DNA of 7,604 nucleotides. It comes from CAYPTI01 sp964413525 [NCBI: uncultured bacterium]. GTDB taxonomy: Bacteria > T1Sed10-126. The notes under the pieces were generated by a model. It was not told where the DNA came from, did not search any database, and saw nothing but the letters and a program-made list of their open reading frames with translations. Location: NCBI GenBank assembly GCA_964413525.1, contig CAYPTI010000089.1:1-7604 (forward strand), written 5' to 3'. Shown piece by piece: positions 1 to 7,549 of the stretch (positions are counted from its first letter, which is position 1; every line of letters starts with the position of its first letter). The position numbers were made by a program, and so were the translations under genes.

Positions 1-285
1 AAACACCATCTTCGGGGTGAACTTCTCGAACCAGCTGGCCCGTTCATCAATGCTCAGGGAGCCAAGGACGGGCCCGACCACCAGGGCCATAAACACGTCG
101 ATCCCCGTCCACACGACCCCGGTCATGACGTGCACGTAGGTGTGAATCCTGACGCTCGCCCCGGAAATCGCGACCACAAACGCCAGCAGCGGAATCGCCA
201 CGACCCCTACCGCGAACCACGGGTTCGCCCGCCGGGCCATCCCCCAAATAATGCCACGAACCGTCAGCCCTCGATCGCGTTCCAT
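1..285 (-). CDS. Integral membrane protein, unknown function (C-terminus outside window)
   Basis: The first 95 codons of a minus-strand gene are open from an ATG at 285 to the window edge, so the C-terminus is missing. The start is supported by a strong Shine-Dalgarno sequence (AGGGAGG, 294-300) 8 bases upstream. The translation begins MERDRGLTVRG and has a basic, amphipathic N-terminus. A first hydrophobic segment spans about residues 23-43 (FAVGVVAIPLLAFVVAISGA). A second spans about 51-75 and carries HVMTGVVWTGID, then a Gly-Pro turn (VVGPVLGSL) and a charged stretch (SIDERASWFEKFTPKM). A His followed by a Trp-Thr-Gly segment and VVGP resembles predicted membrane proteins of the CopD/DUF2269 kind, but this is only an impression from the motif. 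The 245-bp gap and its own ribosome site suggest it is expressed separately from the efflux operon upstream, although it lies in the same orientation. Confidence 0.72.
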   Translation of the reverse strand, partial: MERDRGLTVRGIIWGMARRANPWFAVGVVAIPLLAFVVAISGASVRIHTYVHVMTGVVWTGIDVFMALVVGPVLGSLSIDERASWFEKFTPKMVF

Positions 286-293
286 CGGCTCGT

Positions 294-300
294 CCTCCCT
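294..300 (-). promoter_or_regulatory. Shine-Dalgarno site of the truncated membrane-protein gene
   Basis: The minus strand reads AGGGAGG, followed by 8 bases and then the ATG at 285-283. The purine-rich run extends further upstream to about 310 (GGGAGGGGAG). This is the only strong ribosome-binding sequence seen at a gene start in the window, and it fixes the start of the partial gene. Confidence 0.7.
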
Positions 301-348
301 CTCCCCTCCCCGAAAAGGATGGAAACACCAGGTTGCGGGGAACTGATT

Positions 349-379
349 CGGGCCCGTCCGATCGGGCTGGACAGGCCCG
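349..379. other. GC-rich imperfect hairpin in the intergenic gap
   Basis: CGGGCCCGTCC (349-359) pairs with GGACAGGCCCG (369-379) as 10 base pairs with a single C-A mismatch, enclosing a 9-base loop. It lies between the 3' end of the efflux operon and the start of the next minus-strand gene. No T-run follows it on either strand, so it is not a classical intrinsic terminator. It could be a factor-dependent stop, part of the 5' leader of the membrane-protein gene, or chance in GC-rich DNA. Confidence 0.4.
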
Positions 380-508
380 GTACGCCCGGATCCACGGTAG
401 CGAATCTCAGCCGACGAAGGAAGCGCCGTGGACCGGTGGTGGAGAGTTGTGAGGGGACGGAAACGATCAGCGAGTCAGAGTCCGGGAGAGTTCAAGTCAA
501 GCGTTAGT

Positions 509-525
509 TCCGGGATGAACCCGGA
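509..525 (-). terminator. Possible hairpin stop after the efflux operon (no U-tract)
   Basis: TCCGGG (509-514) and CCCGGA (520-525) form a perfect 6-bp stem with a 5-base loop, beginning only 5 bases beyond the TGA stop of the RND gene at 531. On the minus strand the bases after the stem are ACTAACGC, with no run of T, so efficient intrinsic termination is doubtful. An overlapping palindrome, CCGGATCCGG (521-530), abuts the stop codon. The position is what one expects of a 3'-end structure, but function is inferred only from position and pairing. Confidence 0.35.
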
Positions 526-530
526 TCCGG

Positions 531-3500
531 TCAGGTTGAACGGAACCCGAACACCGACTTGACGTCTTCGGTTACGAGGTAGAAGCAGGGGACCATCAGC
601 AGGATGATCGAGGTGGCAAACAGAATGCCGAACCCGAGGGAAACCGCCATGGGGACCATGAACAGGGCCTGGCGGGAGGTCTCGAAGATCATCGGCGTGA
701 GCCCCCCGAAGGTGGTCAACGTCGTGAGCAGAATGGGACGGAACCGGCGCACCCCGGCCCGAACGATGGCATCAAAGGGGGATGTCTCCTCCCGAAGACG
801 GTTGGCGTAATCAACCATGATCAGGGAGTCGTTGACCACGATTCCCGACAGCCCGATGACCCCCATAAGGCTGATCAGGGACAGGTTGTACCCGAGCAAA
901 ATGTGACCGAGCACCGCCCCGATGATCCCGAACGGAATGCCGGCCATGACGATGAACGGCTGCAGGTAACTTCCGAAGGCGATGGCCAGCAGGGCATAGA
1001 TGACCAGCATCGCCAGCATGAAGCCTCCCCAGAGCACCCCCGTCGATTCCCGCATTTCGGCCTGACTTCCCTCAAACGTCCAGGTCAGGCCAGGGAACCC
1101 CGAACGAAGTTCTGGCAGCACATCCTCCTGCAGGGACGCGAGGACCCGGCCGGTTTCCCCTTCCGGTTCGACATCGGCTCCGACGGAGATCACCCGCCGG
1201 CCGTTCCGGCGGTTGATCGAGTTGTACGCCCGACCGGTTTCCACCCGGGCCACGTCCATCAGGGGGACCTCCACCCCGGTGGGAGACTGAACCATCAGGT
1301 TCTCCAGGCTGTAGAGGCTCTGACGCTCCGATTCGGGAAGTTTGACCCGGACCTCCACCTCGTTTGTGCCGCGCAACAGCCGAATGGCGTTGATCCCGTA
1401 AAAGGATCCTCGAAGCTGGTTCCCGACGCCCTCGGGAGTCAGCCCGAGCCGCCGTCCCGAGGGCAGGAGGTGGAAGTCCAGCTGACGTTTGCCCCGCTCG
1501 TAGTTGTCGTTCACGTCCCGGGTGGCCGTGAATTCCTCCATTCGCTGAAAGAAAGCCTGGCTGGCCTCCTCGAGCACCCCGATGTTGGAATGACTCAGGT
1601 CCACCGTGATGTCGTCCCGCCAGCTGCCCGGGCCGCTCTCCGATTCGAAGGTCAGGTTATCCACCCCCGGGATGTCCCCGATGGCGCCCCGCCAGAGTTC
1701 GGTGACCTCCGGGACGGCCATTTCCCGTTCCCCCGGGGGATTCATAATAATTTCCGCCTCCACCGTGGTTCCCCAGATGTTGGTTTCAATGCCTTCCGCG
1801 GAGTGCTCGAGGTCGTGTTCGTCGTACATCCGCTGGGTCTGCTCGGTCAACGCCCGGGCCACTTCCATGGCCCGCTCCCGGGTGGTGTCCTCGGGGAGGG
1901 AGGCGCTGGCTTCGATCTCGTCGGCGGCCACGTCGGGCATCATGATCATCCCCATGTGACTGCTCCAGGCGTAACTCCCCACGCCCGCCAGCAGGACCAG
2001 CGCGATCGAAAGGGTGACGTACCGGTTCGCCACGCTGAATTCGAGAAAGGGGCGGAAGTAGTGCTTCACCGCGCCATGAAACCAACTGGCGAACTTTTGT
2101 TGCCAGTGATGAACCCACTTCCCCACCACGGTCGACGATTCGGCGGAGCTGTGGCCGAGGTGAGCCGGCAGGACAAACAGCGCCTCGAGCAGAGAAATCG
2201 CGAGCACGGTAATGACCACGGCCGGGATGGGCCACCAGAAATTGCCCATCTCCCCCGGGACGAACATCAGCGGGATGAACGCGACGATGTTGGTCAGGAT
2301 GCTGAAGGTGACCGGTCCGGCGATGTCCCGGGCCCCCTTGAAGGCAGCTTCGAGAAAGTCGTGCCCGCGCTGACGGTATTCGTAAATGTTCTCCCCCACC
2401 ACGATCGCGTCGTCCACCACGATGCCCAGAACCACCAGGAAGGCAAACATGGAGATCATGTTGAGGCTGACCCCCAGCACGGGCAGAAACAGCATCGACC
2501 CCACGAAGGAGATGGCCATCCCCATCATTACCCAGAAGGCCAGCCGGTACTCGAGGAACAGGCTCAGGATGAGCAGGACGATGACCAGTCCGATCAATCC
2601 GTTCTTCATCAACAGGGACAGCCGCTGGCCGTACATCTCCGCCCGGTTGCTGTCGATCCGGACGTTCACACCGGGGGGAAGATCCTGCTCGATCTCAACC
2701 AGGGCTTCCTCCACGGTGGACGCGATCTGGAGCGGCGACTGTTCCCCCACCCGGAAGATTTCAATTTCAATGGATTCCTGTCCGTTGTAGGCGGAGAAAA
2801 ACGGGGACTCTTCAAACCCGTCCTGAACGGTTCCCAGGTCCGCCAGGGACAGGCTGGCCCCGGAAGATGTGGTAATGATCGGGATCCGGGCAAATTCCTC
2901 GTCGGTCTGCTTGCGTTCCTTCATCCGCAAAAGCAGTTCGCCGTTGCGGGTCTCGATGTCACCTCCCGGGATGTCCCGGCTGGAGGAGGCGATTCGCTCG
3001 GCCACCTCCTGGAGGGTCAGGTTGTGGGCCCGGAGCCGCTGCTGGGAGATTTCGACATGAGTTACGTAATCGGGCACCCCCCCGATTTCAAGCTGGGTGA
3101 TGGCGGGCTCCTGGAGCAACTGATCACGTATTCGTTCGCCGATCTTCCGCAGCGTCCACGCGTCGACCTCCCCGTAGATGCCCAGTTCCATGACGTCCCG
3201 CTGCCGCGCTTGCAGTTCCACCTCCGGTTCCTCGGCGTTGTCCGGAAAGGTCCGGATCCGCCCGACCTCCTGTTCAATGTCCTGGTAGACCCGCTGCCGA
3301 TCCACTCCGGTAAGCAGTTCCAGCGAAATCGAACCCGACCCCTCCCGGGCCGTGGAGGTCATTTCGTCCACCCCTTCCAGTCCGCGCAGCGCCTCCTCGA
3401 CGGGCAGCAGGATTCCCTGCTCGACCTCGGCCGGCGCCGCACCCGGGTACTGGACGCTCACGTTTACCACGTCGAGGGTAGCCTGAGGGAAGACTTCCTT

Positions 3501-3641
3501 CTGGATATCGAAGTACATCCAGATGCCGCCCGCGATCAGGATGATCATCAGGAGGTTGGCGGCGATGGAGTTGCGGGCCATCCACTCGATGGGACCCACG
3601 AATCCCCCTCGTTCGTCGGTCGACTCGGTTTCGTCGGTCAC
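531..3641 (-). CDS. RND efflux permease, HAE-1/AcrB type
   Basis: Inner-membrane, proton-driven permease of a tripartite efflux pump, expected to work as a homotrimer with the two genes upstream. At 1036 residues it is close to AcrB in length and appears intact. The order is: cytoplasmic N-terminus with [14 protein letters not shown]1 about 25-43, periplasmic porter/docking region about 44-340, TM2-6 about 345-492, TM7 about 541-558, second periplasmic region about 559-865, TM8-12 about 866-1024. TM4 carries the paired aspartates of the proton relay ([13 protein letters not shown]410 and D411). In TM10, where AcrB has Lys940-Asn941, this protein reads GIVVNDS (N937, D938). RFRPI with a Thr-rich stretch at 966-977 matches TM11. 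The start is GTG at 3641, one base after the adaptor's TGA, so translation is probably coupled; no clear Shine-Dalgarno is seen. The next Met (M21) would cut off the conserved GPIEW segment. The substrate is unknown: the HAE-1 type points to organic compounds, not metals. Confidence 0.95.
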   Translation of the reverse strand: MTDETESTDERGGFVGPIEWMARNSIAANLLMIILIAGGIWMYFDIQKEVFPQATLDVVNVSVQYPGAAPAEVEQGILLPVEEALRGLEGVDEMTSTAREGSGSISLELLTGVDRQRVYQDIEQEVGRIRTFPDNAEEPEVELQARQRDVMELGIYGEVDAWTLRKIGERIRDQLLQEPAITQLEIGGVPDYVTHVEISQQRLRAHNLTLQEVAERIASSSRDIPGGDIETRNGELLLRMKERKQTDEEFARIPIITTSSGASLSLADLGTVQDGFEESPFFSAYNGQESIEIEIFRVGEQSPLQIASTVEEALVEIEQDLPPGVNVRIDSNRAEMYGQRLSLLMKNGLIGLVIVLLILSLFLEYRLAFWVMMGMAISFVGSMLFLPVLGVSLNMISMFAFLVVLGIVVDDAIVVGENIYEYRQRGHDFLEAAFKGARDIAGPVTFSILTNIVAFIPLMFVPGEMGNFWWPIPAVVITVLAISLLEALFVLPAHLGHSSAESSTVVGKWVHHWQQKFASWFHGAVKHYFRPFLEFSVANRYVTLSIALVLLAGVGSYAWSSHMGMIMMPDVAADEIEASASLPEDTTRERAMEVARALTEQTQRMYDEHDLEHSAEGIETNIWGTTVEAEIIMNPPGEREMAVPEVTELWRGAIGDIPGVDNLTFESESGPGSWRDDITVDLSHSNIGVLEEASQAFFQRMEEFTATRDVNDNYERGKRQLDFHLLPSGRRLGLTPEGVGNQLRGSFYGINAIRLLRGTNEVEVRVKLPESERQSLYSLENLMVQSPTGVEVPLMDVARVETGRAYNSINRRNGRRVISVGADVEPEGETGRVLASLQEDVLPELRSGFPGLTWTFEGSQAEMRESTGVLWGGFMLAMLVIYALLAIAFGSYLQPFIVMAGIPFGIIGAVLGHILLGYNLSLISLMGVIGLSGIVVNDSLIMVDYANRLREETSPFDAIVRAGVRRFRPILLTTLTTFGGLTPMIFETSRQALFMVPMAVSLGFGILFATSIILLMVPCFYLVTEDVKSVFGFRST

Positions 3642-3642
3642 G

Positions 3643-4947
3643 TCAGGAACCCCCGGGGGAAGATGAATCGGGCGTCAGGCTGTAGGACGCCCCGGTGTCG
3701 GCGGAGGAATCGTTCTCCGGCGAGGGCGCTTCCTCGCTGCGCCGGAGGTCCATGCCCTCGGTCACCGTGGAGAGGCTGGACGTGACGACCTGGTCCCCGG
3801 CTGAGAGTCCGTTCCGGATGAAAGCGTGGTTCCGATCCCGGAAGACCACGTCGACCGACCGGATCTCAAGCTGTCCGTCCTCCATCACCCACACCGTGTC
3901 GCCTTCCCGGACGTATTCCCGATCCAGACGGGCGGCGTTGGAGATCGGTATCCCGTCCATGACGGTCTGGACGTACGAACCGATAAGCAGGGGCGGGGAA
4001 TTCATGTCGTCGATGTCGTAGGCCATGGGATCGGTGACGACCACCCGAACCCGAGCCATGCGGGTCTCCTCGTTCAGTTCACCGATCAGTTCGGATATCC
4101 GGCCCACCCGGAACTCCTCCGGGTTCCAGGCTGACTCGTTTTCAATCCGAACCCGGGCTCCCTGTTCGTCCGGGGATTCCGGGATGGACAGCCAGCGCAG
4201 GTCCGAGACCGGCACGGTGGCGTCCACCCAGAACCGGTCCAGGGCCACGATCCGTCCGAGGTCGTCCCCCTGGGAGACCTGGGACCCGACGCTCACGTTT
4301 CGACTGAGGACGTGGGCGTCGAAGGGCGCCTCGATTGAAGTCCGTTCCAGGTCGAGCTCGGCCTGTTCCACCGCCGCTTCGGCGGAACGAACCTCGGCCC
4401 GGGCCGTGGCAAGCTGCGGCCGCCGGAGGACCAGATCTCGATCCTCCTCCGGGATCTCCTCGCCGAGGAGTTCGAACTCCTCCCGGGCGACTTCCTGCTG
4501 CCCCTGCTCGATTTCAAGCTCGGAACGGGCCTGCTCCAGTTCGCTCCGTCGCTGGGCGAGGGTGTTTCGATGATCACGGGGATCAATTTGAACCAGGGTG
4601 TCTCCCTGCTGAACGTATCCCCCGGGGGTGAAGTGTTCATCCCGTTCCATGATCTCACCGCTCACCCGGGGGCGAAGAACGACATCTTCCACCGGCTTAA
4701 CGGTGCCCATGGCCTCGATCTTCGGTCGGAAGGTCCCGGTGTCCACGGAGGTCGTCTCCACGAGCACGGCCCGATCGTCGGGCCCGTCTCCCCGGGTGGT
4801 TTCGGGCTGACTGTAAAACACGAAGGCGACGATGCCGCCTCCGGCCAGCAGGATCAGCAGACAGATCAGAACCGTCGGTATCCACCCGGCTCCGGAAGGA
4901 TTCCCCCCGGCGGAGGAGCTGGTCTGTTCGGGCCCATCATCCGTCAT
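3643..4947 (-). CDS. Periplasmic adaptor (membrane fusion protein, HlyD/MFP family) of RND pump
   Basis: This 434-residue adaptor links the RND permease to the outer-membrane channel. A hydrophobic segment at about 23-45 ([20 protein letters not shown]) anchors it in the inner membrane. The only Cys there (C29) is preceded by Ile, so it is not a lipobox and the anchor is a TM helix. The first lipoyl half (about 81-123) contains [19 protein letters not shown] and [12 protein letters not shown] charged alpha-helical hairpin follows at about 124-203, with its turn near 163-172 ([10 protein letters not shown]) and a returning helix starting [13 protein letters not shown]. The second lipoyl half (about 204-235) contains [20 protein letters not shown]. 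The beta-barrel begins at [10 protein letters not shown] (237 on), and a membrane-proximal domain runs to about 402. The acidic, Ser-rich tail from 403 looks disordered. The ATG at 4947 is preceded in frame by a TGA at 4951-4953, so no longer start is possible. No good Shine-Dalgarno is seen. The gene lies 28 bp after the channel gene and 1 bp before the permease. Confidence 0.93.
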   Translation of the reverse strand: MTDDGPEQTSSSAGGNPSGAGWIPTVLICLLILLAGGGIVAFVFYSQPETTRGDGPDDRAVLVETTSVDTGTFRPKIEAMGTVKPVEDVVLRPRVSGEIMERDEHFTPGGYVQQGDTLVQIDPRDHRNTLAQRRSELEQARSELEIEQGQQEVAREEFELLGEEIPEEDRDLVLRRPQLATARAEVRSAEAAVEQAELDLERTSIEAPFDAHVLSRNVSVGSQVSQGDDLGRIVALDRFWVDATVPVSDLRWLSIPESPDEQGARVRIENESAWNPEEFRVGRISELIGELNEETRMARVRVVVTDPMAYDIDDMNSPPLLIGSYVQTVMDGIPISNAARLDREYVREGDTVWVMEDGQLEIRSVDVVFRDRNHAFIRNGLSAGDQVVTSSLSTVTEGMDLRRSEEAPSPENDSSADTGASYSLTPDSSSPGGS

Positions 4948-4975
4948 GACTCAATCACGTCCACTCATGGTCTGA

Positions 4976-6433
4976 TCATGCATCGTCCTGTGGTTCCGTT
5001 AAATCTTCAGGGTACACCGAATCCTCAATCGGGTTTGACATCTCGAACCCGCCCGCCAGGGCCCGGTACAGGGCAATGCGGTCCTCAAGCAGCTGTTCCC
5101 GGGCCGTCACGAGGTCCCGGCGCAGTTGTTGCTGACTCTCAAGGGCTTCCAGCACGTCCAGGTACGGTACCGTCCCGTTGACGTACTGGGAGCGCAGCCG
5201 CTCCATGGTCTGGGTGGCGTTCTCCAGTTGATCGTTCAGCAGTTCGATCTGCCTCTGCTGCTGACGTTCCTCCGCCAGGGCGTCCTCGATCTCCCGGTAC
5301 GCCACAAGCACCGAGTCCCGGTAGGCGTTGATCTGCCGGGCCAGAACGGCTTTGGATTGGGAGACTTCCGCCTTGCGCTGGCCGGCGTCAAACAGCGGCA
5401 GAGCAAAATCGGCCGCGATCGATTCCATCCAGTTGTCGAACAAATTCAACCGGTCCCCTTCCTCGGTCGTGATCGAACCGCTGATCGTGAACCGGGGGTA
5501 CCGGTCGGCAATGGCGGTCGCGACCTCCCGGTTGGCCGACCGGATCCGGAGAAAGGCCGCCCGGACGTCGGGACGACGGTTGATGACCTGTGACGGTACG
5601 CCCGTTTCCGGGATCGGGGGGATAGACGGTAAGTCCGTTCGCACGGGGTTCACCCGCTCGTCGGGAATCCGACCCAGCAACACGGCCAGTTGATGCTCAA
5701 GCACCTGGATGGTGGATTCAACCGAAGAGATCTGCTGCCGGGTGGAGTCCACGAGGCGCCGCTGGCGCAGAACGTCCGGGGCCCGAACCCGGCCCAGCTG
5801 AAACCGGGTCTCCACCAGCTCCAGGACCTGCTGGTTGGTTTCAAGCTGTTCCTGAAGCACCGACCGCTGGGCGTATTGCTCCACCAGCTGAAACCAGGAC
5901 CGGCTTACCTCCGCGGTCAGGGACACCGCCGACGCCCTCAGGTCCTGACGGGTGGCCCGCGACTCGTATTCGGCCGCCTCCACGGACGACTCGATCCGTC
6001 CCCACAGGTCCAGCTCGTATTGAGCCGACAGCCCGAGCTGACCGGACCGGGAGCTGTCACTGCCTCCCGGAGCATCGCTTGATTGAGCCTGATACTGACC
6101 GGTCACGTCAACCGACGGGAACAATCCGCTCTCCTCCCCCCGAACCACCGCCCGCGCTTCGGCCAGTCGATTCCAGGACTGTCGGAGGCTTACGTTCCCT
6201 TCCAGCGACCGTTCTACGAGGTCGTTGAGCGCCGGATCGTCGAACGACGTCCACCAGCGGTCCGGGGGAGTCACCGTCCCCGTGTCGGAGAACGACTCGG
6301 ACGGTTCCGCCGGGGATGTCACCTCGGGCCCCTCGAACATGGTGCAGCCGGAGAGAACCAGAACAATGCCAACCAATCCCATGGCAACGAGTCGGTCGGC
6401 GGAGCGGCGGAAGAAATGAATTCCTGACTTCAT
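4976..6433 (-). CDS. Outer-membrane efflux lipoprotein, TolC/OprM (NodT) family
   Basis: Outer-membrane channel of the pump, 485 residues from the ATG at 6433. The N-terminus is a lipoprotein signal: basic MKSGIHFFRRSADR, a hydrophobic core, and the lipobox LSGC with Cys30. The next residue is Thr, not Asp, which fits export to the outer membrane. Family marks follow in order: WWTSFDDPALNDLV (60-73), YELDLWGRIESSVEAA (139-154), LVETRFQLGRVRAPDVLRQR (206-225), INRRPDVRAAF (284-294), the second-half strand and helix ALPLFDAGQRKAEV (344-357), AYREIEDALAEE (378-389), and YVNGTVPYLDVLEAL (417-431). These fit the two repeated halves of a TolC-type barrel and helical tunnel. The short C-terminal tail is acidic (PEDLTEPQDDA). 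The frame stays open to a GTG at 6532, giving 518 residues. That start would put 33 uncharacteristic residues before the signal peptide, so it was not chosen. Neither start has a clear Shine-Dalgarno. This is the first gene of the operon. Confidence 0.93.
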   Translation of the reverse strand: MKSGIHFFRRSADRLVAMGLVGIVLVLSGCTMFEGPEVTSPAEPSESFSDTGTVTPPDRWWTSFDDPALNDLVERSLEGNVSLRQSWNRLAEARAVVRGEESGLFPSVDVTGQYQAQSSDAPGGSDSSRSGQLGLSAQYELDLWGRIESSVEAAEYESRATRQDLRASAVSLTAEVSRSWFQLVEQYAQRSVLQEQLETNQQVLELVETRFQLGRVRAPDVLRQRRLVDSTRQQISSVESTIQVLEHQLAVLLGRIPDERVNPVRTDLPSIPPIPETGVPSQVINRRPDVRAAFLRIRSANREVATAIADRYPRFTISGSITTEEGDRLNLFDNWMESIAADFALPLFDAGQRKAEVSQSKAVLARQINAYRDSVLVAYREIEDALAEERQQQRQIELLNDQLENATQTMERLRSQYVNGTVPYLDVLEALESQQQLRRDLVTAREQLLEDRIALYRALAGGFEMSNPIEDSVYPEDLTEPQDDA

Positions 6434-6681
6434 GGATGGGAACCGGACAGGTGTTTGATCGGGAGTACCTCCCTGGCACTCGATGAGGCTTGTGATCCCG
6501 TCAACCGAACCACCGGCGGCGACCGGAGCCACTGGAAGAATCGGTCAAGGTTGTTGCCGGACGCGGGGAATGAGTCGATTGGCCGGGAGATTTGAAGACG
6601 TGGGTACAGTCATGGACGGAATTGATCCGGAGGAGAGCATCCAAAACCATCGTCAATATCCACCGGCTTTCGTCAAAAATT

Positions 6682-6699
6682 CAATCGAAACCACGATTG
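6682..6699. promoter_or_regulatory. Perfect dyad upstream of the efflux operon (candidate operator)
   Basis: CAATCG (6682-6687) and CGATTG (6694-6699) form a perfect inverted repeat with a 6-base spacer, about 250 bp upstream of the channel start. Its size and position would suit a dimeric repressor of the TetR or MarR kind, which often control RND operons. No regulator gene is present in the window to pair it with, and a 6-bp dyad of this kind can arise by chance. Confidence 0.25.
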
Positions 6700-7124
6700 T
6701 ATCAACCGTCAGATGCTTCCAAACGCCCCCCGATTCACATCTATCCCTTCCTTTAGTATTAAACGGAACCGGGACGAAAAACCCCCGGAGAAATTTGTCA
6801 TCGATGGCTTATATAAAAAGTCAACCGGACAGTCATCCATGAGGAAAGAACTATCAATTCTGATACCGAGACGAACCCGTGTTCATGCCGTGCGTGAAGG
6901 AGATTGTGACCCGAAGGGTGTGGAAAGACGTTCGTTAAACGGGTTTGATGTCACCGTCCCGGAACCAACCGTGGACCACCAACCCACACAAAAAAATGGA
7001 CGGGACTGTGGAGGCCGGGAGTCGGGCTTTCATTTCACCGCTCCGAATCCAACCACGGGACCGCAACGACGAATTGTACTCACTCCCGGAGGCTCGATCA
7101 CAGGCGGGAAACGAAGCCGATTTG

Positions 7125-7139
7125 AATACAGAGTGTATT
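7125..7139. repeat. Perfect 6-3-6 inverted repeat
   Basis: AATACA (7125-7130), GAG, and TGTATT (7134-7139) form a perfect 15-bp dyad in the AT-rich intergenic DNA. Its right half overlaps the 12-bp sequence shared with the 3' end of tRNA-Ile. It could be an operator-like site or a small hairpin; function is unknown. Confidence 0.35.
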
Positions 7140-7145
7140 ATTGGT
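7134..7145. repeat. 12-bp direct repeat of the tRNA-Ile 3' end
   Basis: TGTATTATTGGT at 7134-7145 is identical to 7542-7553, which comprises the encoded CCA and discriminator base of tRNA-Ile plus 8 bases beyond its 3' end. The two copies are direct repeats 408 bp apart and flank tRNA-Asp. Identity stops at both ends (G versus C on the left, A versus G on the right). It could be a scar of recombination at a tRNA end or a chance match in AT-rich DNA. Confidence 0.4.
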
Positions 7146-7295
7146 AGATGCCCATTACTTATGTTTTTTCAGATGAAAAGTTCCGGTAATCATTCGACAC
7201 GGTTTCCGGATCGGCTCCAGACCGAAAGGAAACGGAACCACCGGAAATATGAAAGACAAAGGAACGAAACCCTCAGTGGGGAGCTGTGTTGGATC

Positions 7296-7312
7296 AAAAA
7301 AAGAGGAAAAAA
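7296..7312 (-). terminator. T-rich stretch after tRNA-Asp, probable transcript end
   Basis: Read on the minus strand, the CCA of tRNA-Asp is followed directly by six T, then CCTC, then seven T (7296-7302). Paired U-tracts right after a tRNA are typical of the end of a tRNA transcript. No separate strong hairpin stands between the tRNA and the T-runs, so the tRNA acceptor/T-arm itself may act as the stem, or the tract may serve processing only. Confidence 0.45.
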
Positions 7313-7390
7313 TGGCGGGGACGACCGGATTTGAACCGGCGATCTCCTCCTTGACAGGGAGGCGTGTTTCCCTGGCTACACTACGTCCCC
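7313..7390 (-). tRNA. tRNA-Asp (GUC)
   Basis: The minus strand folds into a full cloverleaf of 78 nt including an encoded CCA. The acceptor stem is GGGGACG with CGTCCCC (7 bp, all Watson-Crick), with discriminator G. The D-stem is GTGT/ACAC with loop AGCCAGGGAA, which contains the GG pair. The anticodon stem is CCTCC/GGAGG with loop CTGTCAA, giving anticodon GTC (plus-strand 7353-7355). The variable loop is AGATC. The T-arm is GCCGG-TTCAAAT-CCGGT with one G-T pair. The G discriminator fits aspartate identity. The gene lies downstream of tRNA-Ile in the same orientation, so the two are probably co-transcribed. The D-arm GTGTAGCC differs from the TAGTTCAG form of the E. coli tRNA-Asp. Confidence 0.95.
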
Positions 7391-7398
7391 GAAACGAC

Positions 7399-7502
7399 AG
7401 TTAAAAATTGAAAGTTAAACGTGCAAAGTGAAAGCAAACAACACAAAAAATCGACGTCTCGCCCTCCACGTTACCTACTTTCAACCTTCTAACTTTTTAA
7501 CT
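7399..7502. repeat. Long imperfect hairpin in the tRNA-Ile/tRNA-Asp spacer
   Basis: Three nested perfect stems can form. AGTTAAAAA (7399-7407) pairs with TTTTTAACT (7494-7502). TTGAAAGT (7408-7415) pairs with ACTTTCAA (7477-7484). AACGTG (7418-7423) pairs with CACGTT (7467-7472). Together these are 23 base pairs, interrupted by a 9-base bulge and a 2/4 internal loop, around a 43-base loop. It starts 8 bases from the 5' end of tRNA-Asp. In the tRNA transcript it could set the two tRNAs apart for RNase cleavage, or it may be a palindromic dispersed element that landed between them. Confidence 0.55.
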
Positions 7503-7543
7503 TTCCAACTTTCCAACTATCCAACTCTTTAACTCGCTAACTG
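7483..7543. repeat. Degenerate 8-bp tandem repeat (AACTTTCC-like)
   Basis: Seven full units in strict 8-bp register start at 7483: AACCTTCT, AACTTTTT, AACTTTCC, AACTTTCC, AACTATCC, AACTCTTT and AACTCGCT, followed by a partial AACTG. AAC is invariant in all units and the last five bases are pyrimidine-rich. The array fills most of the DNA between the hairpin and the tRNA-Ile 3' end. Similar but inverted AACTTT motifs occur at 7399-7420, with 7-bp spacing, and supply the other arm of the hairpin. Confidence 0.7.
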
Positions 7544-7549
7544 TATTAT

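Larger units (their letters stand above)
6434..7312. other. Gene-poor intergenic region between efflux operon and tRNAs
   Basis: About 880 bp lie between the start of the channel gene and tRNA-Asp. From about 6640 rightward the DNA is clearly richer in A and T than the pump genes. A few plus-strand frames are open for 100-145 codons (6483-6842, 6713-7147, 6945-7334). They overlap one another, lack ribosome sites, and give low-complexity, Arg/Pro/Gly-rich products I do not recognise. The stretch should hold the minus-strand promoter and leader of the efflux operon. A TTGACT hexamer at 6819-6824 (minus strand) lies next to the AT-rich TTTTATATAA, but I see no convincing -10 box at proper spacing, so no promoter is called. 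Two short perfect dyads are listed separately. Confidence 0.6.

Noticed and set aside
47-328. Minus-strand frame of 93 codons overlapping the partial membrane gene
   Set aside because: It is a different frame from the one starting at 285, which has a Shine-Dalgarno and clear membrane segments. This one gives an Arg/Gly-rich shadow product.
130-507. Plus-strand frame of 125 codons at the left end
   Set aside because: It is antisense to the truncated membrane-protein gene and runs on through the GC-rich gap. Its product is rich in Arg and Pro, and it has no ribosome site.
903-3785. A 960-codon open frame on the plus strand, antisense to the RND permease
   Set aside because: It is aligned codon-for-codon with the permease gene, so stops would appear only where that gene uses TTA, CTA or TCA codons, which are rare in GC-rich genes. 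The product is full of His, Asp, Pro and Gly with no recognisable domain, and no ribosome site was seen. The permease on the other strand is unmistakable.
1730-4628. Three copies of the palindrome CCCCCGGGGG (1730-1739, 3650-3659, 4619-4628)
   Set aside because: Each falls on Pro-Gly codons inside coding sequence (NPPGE in the permease, SPGGS and TPGG in the adaptor), so codon use explains them.
6433-6532. Upstream GTG start for the outer-membrane lipoprotein (518 residues)
   Set aside because: It would place 33 residues, including acidic and Pro/Gly-rich ones, before a normal lipoprotein signal peptide. The ATG at 6433 gives a standard basic n-region directly before the hydrophobic core and lipobox.
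6483-6842. Plus-strand frame of 119 codons facing away from the channel gene
   Set aside because: Low-complexity product without recognisable motifs or a ribosome site, crossing the expected promoter/leader region of the efflux operon.
6839-7147. Plus-strand frame beginning MRKELSILIP, reminiscent of glycosyltransferase N-termini
   Set aside because: The likeness ends after about ten residues. The rest is Arg/Pro/Gly-rich with no fold signal, there is no Shine-Dalgarno, and an overlapping frame is equally open. It is probably chance or too decayed to name.
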